From positions 124,001 to 188,000 of the forward strand of contig NZ_CADDWI010000007.1 of the NCBI RefSeq assembly GCF_902809845.1: a stretch of DNA of 64,000 bases, read 5' to 3'. Position numbers and translations under genes: made by a program. Positions 56,194 to 64,000 of the stretch are shown one piece after another; within the stretch, counting starts at the first letter, position 1; each line of letters opens with the position of its first letter. The DNA is from Chelativorans sp. Marseille-P2723 (GTDB lineage Bacteria > Pseudomonadota > Alphaproteobacteria > Rhizobiales > Rhizobiaceae). The notes beneath the pieces are model-generated. The model saw nothing but the letters and a program-made list of their open reading frames with translations, was not told the origin of the DNA and did no database searches.

Positions 56194-57416
56194 GCAAGCT
56201 TCTGTCCATCGCGGAACTGGGTGCGCAAGGCGACGGGATCGCCCGCACGCCGGCCGGCCCGATTTATGTTCCCTTTGCTCTGCCGGGAGATGTGGTGACT
56301 GCCCGGGTGGAGAAGGGTAGGGGCAGCCTTCTGACGGTCGAGAAGCCTTCACCCCTTCGGGTGGAACCGGTGAGCCCGCATTTCGGGGTATGCGGAGGAT
56401 GTGCGGTTCAGCATCTCGCACTGCCTGCCTATCATGAATGGAAGCGGGAGAAGGTGGTGCGCGCTCTTTTAAGCCATGGGATCGAGGCGGAGGTGGAACC
56501 CCTCATACCTTGTCCGCCCGCCTCTCGCCGGCGCGTCACCTTTACGGCGAGGGCGGAACGCGGAAGCCTTCTCTTCGGGTTCAATGCCGCACGGTCGCAC
56601 CGGATTGTCCAGATCGAGCAATGCCCTGTCGCGCGGCCGGAGATCGTTGCCGCACTTCCCGCTCTGCGGTCGCTTGCCGCTGCGCTTGCAAGTGGCCGCG
56701 GAGCGATCCGGCTGACTGTCACCATCACGCGAACAGGACTGGACATCTCCGCCGAGGCAGTAGGTGAACTTACGGAGAGGAGGCGCAGCCGCGCCGTCGA
56801 GATTTGCCTTGCAGAGGGCTTTGCGCGGCTTTCCGCAGATGGCGAGTTGGTGATCGAGCGGGAGAAGCCAGCGGTCCTGTTCGGGGACGTGGCTGTGGCG
56901 ATTCCTCCCGGAGGCTTTCTTCAAGCGACGGAGGAAGCTGAAACAGCAATGGCAGAGCATGTCCTCAGCCATCTTCAAGGCTCAAGGCACGTTGCTGACC
57001 TTTTCGCCGGGAGCGGCACTTTTGCGCTGCGGCTTGCACGAACTGCGCGGGTACACGCGGTGGAAGGCGATGCGGCGTCTCTGGACGCGCTCGATTCTGC
57101 GGCGAAGCGGTCAGAACGACTGAAGCCGGTGAGCGTCGAAAGGCGCGATCTTTTCCGGCGGCCTCTTATACCGAAGGAACTGGAGCGTTTCGACGGCCTT
57201 GTCTTCGATCCTCCGCGGGCGGGTGCCGAGGCGCAAAGCCGGCAGATTGCCCGCTCAAGGATCCGGCGCCTTGCCGCGGTTTCCTGCAACCCGGGCACGC
57301 TGGCCCGTGATCTTGCCATGCTCGTCGCCGGTGGTTACCGGCTCGTTCGGGTGGTCCCCATTGACCAGTTCCTCTGGTCGCCGCATGTGGAGGTTGTGGC
57401 GTTATTGGAGCGGTAG
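56190..57416 (+). CDS. RlmD/RumA-type 23S rRNA (uracil-5-)-methyltransferase
   Basis: 408 residues. TRAM-like N-terminal part (about 1-60, IAELGAQGDGIAR), the Fe-S cysteine motif FGVCGGCAVQHLA near 70, SAM-binding DLFAGSGTFALRLA near 270 and the catalytic Cys in VSCNPGTLARDLAML near 368. GTG start at 56190 shares GTGA with the tlyA stop; an extension to 56088 would lie inside tlyA. Convergent with the sirtuin gene. Confidence 0.9.
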   Translation: MSKLLSIAELGAQGDGIARTPAGPIYVPFALPGDVVTARVEKGRGSLLTVEKPSPLRVEPVSPHFGVCGGCAVQHLALPAYHEWKREKVVRALLSHGIEAEVEPLIPCPPASRRRVTFTARAERGSLLFGFNAARSHRIVQIEQCPVARPEIVAALPALRSLAAALASGRGAIRLTVTITRTGLDISAEAVGELTERRRSRAVEICLAEGFARLSADGELVIEREKPAVLFGDVAVAIPPGGFLQATEEAETAMAEHVLSHLQGSRHVADLFAGSGTFALRLARTARVHAVEGDAASLDALDSAAKRSERLKPVSVERRDLFRRPLIPKELERFDGLVFDPPRAGAEAQSRQIARSRIRRLAAVSCNPGTLARDLAMLVAGGYRLVRVVPIDQFLWSPHVEVVALLER

Positions 57417-57427
57417 GATAGGGGCTG

Positions 57428-58132
57428 CTAAAGTTTCCCTGCCAGGAGGCGCTGCACATAGTCCGGCACGATACGGGTGGCCGGACCGTGGAAAGCCTCA
57501 TCGAAATTGTAGACGTTGTCCGATGGCTCCAGATTGAGTTCCACCGTCCGTCCGCCCGCACGGCCTGCCTCGTCCACGAATTGCGCTGCCGGATAGACGC
57601 TGCCGCTCGTGCCAATGGAAAGGAAGAGGTCGCAGGAAGATAGCGCCTCGTAAATACGTTCCATGTGGTAGGGCATCTCGCCGAACCAGACCACGTCCGG
57701 ACGTAGACCGCCAGCCTGCCCACACGAGGGGCAGGCGATCTGCGTCGAAAGTTCCGTCCGCCATTCATGCCTGGCGCCGCATTGGGCGCACAGGGCCTTG
57801 GCAAGCTCCCCATGCATGTGGATCAGGTTATGCGAGCCGGCCTGCTCGTGCAGGTCATCAATATTCTGAGTGACCAGAAGCACGCTTCCAGGGTGTTCCC
57901 GTTCGAGCCGGGCCAGCGCGAAATGTGCCGCGTTTGGCGCCACGTTCCGCATCTGGCTGCGCCGGTCATTGTAGAATGCGTGAACCAGCTCCGGATTGGC
58001 AGCAAAACCCTCCGGCGTGGCGACCTGCCGATAGTCGTAGCGAGACCAGATGCCTTCCTTGTCGCGAAAAGTAGCGACGCCCGATTCGGCGGAAATGCCG
58101 GCACCGGTAAGAATGACAATGGAAGCGGGCAT
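57428..58132 (-). CDS. cobB: Sir2-family NAD-dependent protein deacylase
   Basis: 234 residues, sirtuin fold. ILTGAGISAESGVATFR (7-23) binds NAD; TQNIDDLHEQAG near 93 and catalytic His in HMHGEL near 110; the zinc site is CAQC then CPSC near 119 and 139. It removes acyl groups from protein Lys. The ATG overlaps the tldD stop by one base (TAATG), so the two are cotranslated; a frame to 58222 inside tldD is rejected. Confidence 0.94.
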   Translation of the reverse strand: MPASIVILTGAGISAESGVATFRDKEGIWSRYDYRQVATPEGFAANPELVHAFYNDRRSQMRNVAPNAAHFALARLEREHPGSVLLVTQNIDDLHEQAGSHNLIHMHGELAKALCAQCGARHEWRTELSTQIACPSCGQAGGLRPDVVWFGEMPYHMERIYEALSSCDLFLSIGTSGSVYPAAQFVDEAGRAGGRTVELNLEPSDNVYNFDEAFHGPATRIVPDYVQRLLAGKL

Positions 58133-59547
58133 TACGTCTGCGTTCCACCCACTGTCATCTGGTCCATCCTGAGGTGAGGCTGGCCGACACCTACTGGGAC
58201 CCATTGGCCCGCCTTGCCGCAATTACCAATACCGGTGTCGAGCTTCATGTCATTGCCGATCATTGTGACCCGATGCATGGCGTCCGGGCCGTTGCCGATC
58301 AGCATCGCGCCCTTGATCGGGCGGGTCACCTTGCCATCCTCGATCATGTAGGCTTCGGTGCAGCCGAAGACGAACTTGCCGCTGGTGATATCCACCTGCC
58401 CGCCGCCGAAGGAAACCGCATAAACGCCTTTCTTCACCGAAGCGATGATCTCCTCCGGCGTCTTGTCGCCCGCTGTCATGTAGGTGTTGGTCATGCGCGG
58501 CATGGGCTGATGTGCGTAGGATTCGCGCCGCCCGTTGCCCGTCGGGCTCATGCCCATCAGTCGCGCATTCTGCCGGTCCTGCATGTAGCTCACCAGCTTG
58601 CCGTCTTCGATAAGAACGGTGCGGTTCGATGGAGTGCCTTCATCGTCTATGGTGAGTGATCCGCGGCGCTCCTTGATGGTGCCGTCATCGACAACCGTCA
58701 CGCCCTTAGCGGCAACCTGCTGCCCGAGGAGACCGGCAAAAGCCGAAGTCTTCTTGCGGTTGAAGTCGCCTTCGAGCCCGTGGCCAACGGCCTCGTGCAG
58801 CATGACGCCGGGCCAACCGCTGGCCAGTACGACATCGAACGTGCCAGCCGGGGCGGGCGCGGCCTCCAGATTGACAAGCGCCTGTCGCAGCGCCTCGCCT
58901 GCGGCAAAGCGCCAGGAATCCTCGGCCAGGAACTCACCGAAGCTCTTGCGTCCGCCCATGCCGTAAGAGCCGGTCTCCTGCCGGTCACCGTCGCCTACCA
59001 CGACAGAAATGTTCATGCGCACCAAAGGACGGATATCACGAGCCAACTGCCCATCCGCACGCAGGATTTCCACATGCTGCCAGGAGGCAGCCAACGATGC
59101 GGTCACCTGCCTTACGCGCGGATCCTGAACTCTGATCCAGCCGTCGATCTCCTGCAGCAGCTTTGCCTTCTCTTCAAACCCCGGGGCGGCGATAGGATTT
59201 CCCTCGCCGTAGAGCCGCTGATTCGTGCCCATGGGCGGGGCGTCGAGGCGGCCGGAATAGCCGTGCTTGACAGCCCCCACGGCATCGGCTGCTCGCAGCA
59301 GGGCAGCATGCGAAAGCTCGCTGGAATGAGCGTAGCCTGTAGCTTCTCCCGCTACGGCGCGCAGGCCAAATCCCTGGTCAGTATTGAAGCTTGCCGTTTT
59401 CAGGCGGCCATTATCGAAGACGAGCGCCTCTCCCTCGCGGTACTCAAGATAAAGTTCACCGTCATCCGTGCCGGAAATGGTGTCGGAGACCAGAGATTTG
59501 AGTTTATCCGGAGAGCAGTCGAAGGCGTCGATGAGCGATCTCTGCAT
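58132..59547 (-). CDS. tldD: Metalloprotease TldD
   Basis: 471 residues, TldD/PmbA family. The HExxxH-type zinc motif is in LHEAVGHGLEGDFNRKK near 248. With PmbA (TldE) it degrades or matures small peptides such as microcin B17 and unfolded antidote proteins. The C-terminus carries TPEEIIASVKKGVYAVSFGGGQVD, typical of the family. Coupled to the sirtuin gene. Confidence 0.95.
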   Translation of the reverse strand: MQRSLIDAFDCSPDKLKSLVSDTISGTDDGELYLEYREGEALVFDNGRLKTASFNTDQGFGLRAVAGEATGYAHSSELSHAALLRAADAVGAVKHGYSGRLDAPPMGTNQRLYGEGNPIAAPGFEEKAKLLQEIDGWIRVQDPRVRQVTASLAASWQHVEILRADGQLARDIRPLVRMNISVVVGDGDRQETGSYGMGGRKSFGEFLAEDSWRFAAGEALRQALVNLEAAPAPAGTFDVVLASGWPGVMLHEAVGHGLEGDFNRKKTSAFAGLLGQQVAAKGVTVVDDGTIKERRGSLTIDDEGTPSNRTVLIEDGKLVSYMQDRQNARLMGMSPTGNGRRESYAHQPMPRMTNTYMTAGDKTPEEIIASVKKGVYAVSFGGGQVDITSGKFVFGCTEAYMIEDGKVTRPIKGAMLIGNGPDAMHRVTMIGNDMKLDTGIGNCGKAGQWVPVGVGQPHLRMDQMTVGGTQT

Positions 59548-59688
59548 GGGCAGTCACCTTTCTGTTTCTCCTCATGTAGAGATACGAGCGAGAATGATCC
59601 AGTGTGCGGTGCAGGTTTGGCACCGCACAACACGGCTTATGCACTGCAGCGGCAAATTGCGGCAAAGGGGGAGGAACGGGACGCCCGC

Positions 59689-60195
59689 TCAGGGAAGCGC
59701 GTCGAATCCCTCGCCGAACCCGCTGAGGTCGACCGGGATTCCGATTCCCTCTTCCGGGGTCTGGAAGACGATGAACGTCGCCGATTCACCGTTCCTCAGC
59801 GTTGCCAGAAGCTCGTCATTGATGATGACTTCAGCGTAGCATCCATCCTGGAAACAGCGGACGAAATAGGCGCGTCCAATGTCTTTCCCGTCCACATTGA
59901 GGCCAAGCCCGTTGGGCAGCAGGACCCCGAGCGGAGCAAGTACGCGCAGGATTTCGGCTTGATCATCCGCCGTACGGAGCACGACGACGGACAGCCCGAC
60001 TTCGGGCCTGTCCTCTGCAAGAACGTTCTGCATCATCGCGCATTGCTCGCTGGAAGCGCCTGCAGGCGTATCGCAGACAATGGACCACGCGCCGTGGGTG
60101 GCGCGTACATTTCCATTGCCTGGCTGTTGCGAAGCAGCGGGCAGGATAGCGGCAAGGAACAGGACTAGTGCGGCCGCGAGTGTATTTATGGGCAT
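59689..60195 (-). CDS. Invasion-associated locus B (IalB)-like protein
   Basis: 168 residues from ATG 60195 with GGGAGAA upstream; a longer frame to 60393 is unsupported. Signal peptide about 1-22 (cleavage near ASQQ). IalB domain: HGAWSIVCDTP, EQCAMMQ and YFVRCFQDGCYAEV provide the characteristic cysteines. Known in Bartonella for erythrocyte entry, but widespread in non-pathogenic rhizobia with unknown role. Upstream of tldD on the same strand, 141 bp apart. Confidence 0.88.
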   Translation of the reverse strand: MPINTLAAALVLFLAAILPAASQQPGNGNVRATHGAWSIVCDTPAGASSEQCAMMQNVLAEDRPEVGLSVVVLRTADDQAEILRVLAPLGVLLPNGLGLNVDGKDIGRAYFVRCFQDGCYAEVIINDELLATLRNGESATFIVFQTPEEGIGIPVDLSGFGEGFDALP

Positions 60196-60542
60196 GGATG
60201 TTTCTCCCAGCGATTCGCGGCAATTGTACCCGATGCCACTGAAGTCAGAAGGGGCAAGTGCCCGCAACGCCATGACGATGCCCGGCGACGCGACGGAAGC
60301 CCAGCCACCTTTCGGGCAACTTCTGCATAAATCCGCCAGAACTATGACGTAGGCTTGGCTTGTGGGAGCGCAATTATGCTGGCGCCAGCGCAAAAATGCC
60401 GCATCTGCTCATCCAGCCCTTCCTTGCGGTTCTCATGAGAGTATGATTTGAACGCGCCCGTATGGACCGGGAATCTCGGCAGAAGCTTTTCCGCCGCACA
60501 AGATTTTGCGATACGGGCGGCGGTAAGGCGCACGATTGGGAG
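60196..60542. other. Divergent intergenic region ialB / coxB
   Basis: 347 bp holding the promoters of both divergent genes. No protein-coding frame, RNA or operator could be supported. Confidence 0.4.
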
Positions 60543-61430
60543 ATGACGAGGGTGATGAAGAGATTTGTTGCGAGCCTGGGGCTCTTCTCCGCAATGGCTG
60601 GGGCTACCGGCGCATATGCTGCACAGCCCGAACCTTGGCAAATACGATTCCAGCCCGCGGCCACCGGCATCATGGAAGAGGTCGCCTGGTTTGAGGAATA
60701 TACGCTCTGGTTCCTCGGCGCGATCACGATTCTGGTGATGGTGCTGATCGCGTGGTGTATTATCCGTTACAGGGCCAGCGCCAATCCTGTTCCGTCGCGG
60801 ACCAGCCATAACACCTTGATTGAGGTGATCTGGACCGTGGGGCCGGTGATCGTGCTTCTGTTTCTTGCCGTTCCTTCCTTCCAGCTTCTGACGTCACAGT
60901 TTACGCCTCCGGAAGAGCCGGCGATGACCATCAAGGCGACTGGCGTCCAGTGGTACTGGGACTATGAATATCAGGACGAGGAGAATCCGCTGACCTTTAC
61001 CTCGCTCATGCTGCAGGAAGATGAGCGAGCGGCATCTGGCAAGGAGGACGTGGCGCAATATCCGCGGCTTCTGGCGGTCGATAACGAGGTCGTCGTGCCC
61101 GTTGCCACGACCGTGCGTGTTCTTGTGACCGCGAGCGATGTCATTCACGCCTTCGCTGTGCCCGCCTTCGGCATCAAGATCGACGCTGTGCCTGGCCGCC
61201 TCAACGAAACCTGGTTCAAGGCTGAGCGCGAAGGTCTCTATTACGGGCAGTGCTCCGAGCTTTGCGGTAAGGATCATGCCTTCATGCCGATTGCCATTCG
61301 CGTCGTCTCACAGGAGCAATTCCAGGAATGGTACGCTGCCGCGCAAGACGATCTGGGGGCGGCCAACAGCGCGCTGATGGCTGCTATCGAGAACAGTAAT
61401 AATGGTAAGAAAGTTGCCTCCGCTAACTAA
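60543..61430 (+). CDS. coxB: Cytochrome c oxidase subunit II
   Basis: 295 residues. Signal sequence, two membrane helices (about 46-70 and 88-112) and a periplasmic cupredoxin domain with the CuA site: His202 in SDVIHAFAVP, Cys237 and Cys241 in GQCSELCGKDHAFM, with the following His and Met. Start ATG 60543 or 60555; GGGAG ends directly before the first. First gene of coxB-coxA-ctaB, the usual aa3 oxidase order. Confidence 0.95.
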   Translation: MTRVMKRFVASLGLFSAMAGATGAYAAQPEPWQIRFQPAATGIMEEVAWFEEYTLWFLGAITILVMVLIAWCIIRYRASANPVPSRTSHNTLIEVIWTVGPVIVLLFLAVPSFQLLTSQFTPPEEPAMTIKATGVQWYWDYEYQDEENPLTFTSLMLQEDERAASGKEDVAQYPRLLAVDNEVVVPVATTVRVLVTASDVIHAFAVPAFGIKIDAVPGRLNETWFKAEREGLYYGQCSELCGKDHAFMPIAIRVVSQEQFQEWYAAAQDDLGAANSALMAAIENSNNGKKVASAN

Positions 61431-61464
61431 GCGGTCGGGCGGGGAAAATTAATTGGAGCGGTGA

Positions 61465-63123
<1,659 letters not shown>

Positions 63124-63188
63124 CTTGACCAAGCTTGCGGCCTGGAATGTTGCCGGGCCGCCGCTACCTTAGGAAGAAGCGACAAGAC

Positions 63189-64000
63189 ATGACACTGATT
63201 GAGCGTACAGATGTAAACGGCGATACCGGCCGCCTCTCCGAGGCTACCGCTGCCGACTATGTCGCGCTTCTGAAGCCGCGTGTCATGTCGCTTGTCATTT
63301 TTACTGCCTTTGTCGGCATCGTACTGGCGCCGGCGAACGCCAATCCCATGCTTGCTTTCATTTCCCTGCTGGCAATTGCCGTGGGGGCTGGAGCGTCCGG
63401 GTCGCTCAACATGTGGTACGACGCCGACATCGATATAAAGATGTCGCGCACGGCGGGGCGGCCTGTACCGGCCGGCCGCATCACGCCTGGCGAGGCGTTG
63501 GGCTTCGGCCTCGTTCTTGCCGGCTTTTCCGTTGCTACGCTGGGCCTGATGGCCAACTGGGTGGCTGCCTCGCTGCTCGCCTTCACCATTTTCTTCTACG
63601 CCGTCATCTATACGATGTGGCTGAAACGGCTGACGCCGCAGAACATCGTCATCGGCGGGGCGGCCGGCTCCCTTCCGCCGGTTGTCGGCTGGGCAGCCGT
63701 GACCGGTTCGGTGAGCCTGGAAAGCCTTGTGCTTTTCCTCATCATCTTCCTGTGGACGCCGCCGCATTTCTGGGCACTCGCGCTGTTCAAGACGAATGAC
63801 TATGCCCAGGCCGGGGTGCCCATGATGCCGAATGTTCGCGGAGAGGCGCATACCCGCAAGCAGATCTTCGCCTACTCCGTTCTGCTGGCGGCCAGCGGCA
63901 TACTGCCCACAGTGCTCGGTTTTGCGGGCCTTGCCTATGGTGTGGTGGCGGCTGGCCTTGGAGTGGGGTTTGTCTGGTACGCCTGGCGTGTTCTGACCAT
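63189..64000 (+). CDS. ctaB: Protoheme IX farnesyltransferase (partial, 3' end off the window)
   Basis: 270 residues visible of about 300-315. UbiA-superfamily prenyltransferase converting heme B to heme O for the aa3 oxidase. Motifs: [18 protein letters not shown] near 24, [15 protein letters not shown] near 74 (Asp-rich) and [20 protein letters not shown] near 180. Follows coxA by 65 bp; ctaG and coxC would be expected next. Confidence 0.95.
   Translation, partial: MTLIERTDVNGDTGRLSEATAADYVALLKPRVMSLVIFTAFVGIVLAPANANPMLAFISLLAIAVGAGASGSLNMWYDADIDIKMSRTAGRPVPAGRITPGEALGFGLVLAGFSVATLGLMANWVAASLLAFTIFFYAVIYTMWLKRLTPQNIVIGGAAGSLPPVVGWAAVTGSVSLESLVLFLIIFLWTPPHFWALALFKTNDYAQAGVPMMPNVRGEAHTRKQIFAYSVLLAASGILPTVLGFAGLAYGVVAAGLGVGFVWYAWRVLT

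Overview
The window is an ordinary-looking chromosomal segment of an alphaproteobacterium of the order Hyphomicrobiales (Rhizobiales), most likely the Phyllobacteriaceae (Mesorhizobium, Chelativorans or Nitratireductor type). This is inferred from gene content and order: BacA/SbmA, an IalB-like protein, a split b/b' F0 ATP synthase cluster, RirA-type iron boxes, a LexA box of the alphaproteobacterial GTTC-N7-GTTC form, a DUF6101 protein and RibB with a degenerate second domain. DNA is GC-rich and gene-dense, mostly short operons. No rRNA, tRNA or CRISPR array was recognised.

Layout. 1-7.2 kb: heme uptake locus, with hemP-hmuS-hmuT on the minus strand (hmuT runs off the left edge) and, divergently, a TonB-dependent heme receptor, a small secreted protein, exbB, two exbD paralogues and tonB. 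Two perfect TGA-N9-TCA boxes sit between the two arms. 7.3-14.2 kb: glycine-zipper lipoprotein, bacA, a polysaccharide deacetylase-like protein, a YfgM-like TPR protein, der and a SleB-type hydrolase. 14.5-17.1 kb: F0 operon atpI-atpB-atpE-atpF'-atpF with terminator. 17.3-18.6 kb: decayed IS110 and IS630 transposase remnants. 18.6-24.6 kb, minus strand: rnhB, a radical SAM protein of the photolyase-like PA0069 type with a LexA box, moaB, ispE, a small membrane protein, an S49 peptidase, a TrmN6-like methyltransferase and DUF2007. 24.7-35.2 kb: polyprenyl diphosphate synthase, a TPR-LysM protein, glyQ, a tandem repeat array, glyS, a Sua5-type protein, a GlcD-type FAD oxidase and DUF6101. 35.3-45.9 kb: ubiA, purD, a D-Ala-D-Ala carboxypeptidase, ilvD, an acyl-CoA dehydrogenase/enoyl-CoA hydratase pair, pdxH, a lipoprotein and a DnaJ-like protein. 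46-57.4 kb: fabI, a histidine phosphatase, DUF1344, aroC, ribB, a beta-lactamase-fold hydrolase, a membrane protein, a histone-deacetylase-fold amidohydrolase, xseB, dxs, tlyA and an RlmD-like methyltransferase. 57.4-64 kb: a sirtuin overlapping tldD, an IalB-like protein, then coxB-coxA-ctaB (cut at the right edge).

The most unusual structure is between glyQ and glyS: five tandem 119-bp units (29168-29762). Each starts with a copy of the first 43 bp of glyS and continues with an unrelated 76-bp tail. Each unit is a 39-codon open frame whose TGA overlaps the next ATG by one base, and each tail carries a Shine-Dalgarno-like GGAG, so glyS now lies at the end of a chain of five apparently coupled mini-ORFs made from its own start. 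Second in interest is the tandem pair of ExbD proteins, where the downstream copy has Asn in place of the proton-carrying transmembrane Asp. A LexA box ahead of the radical SAM gene and the paired iron boxes are clear regulatory signals.
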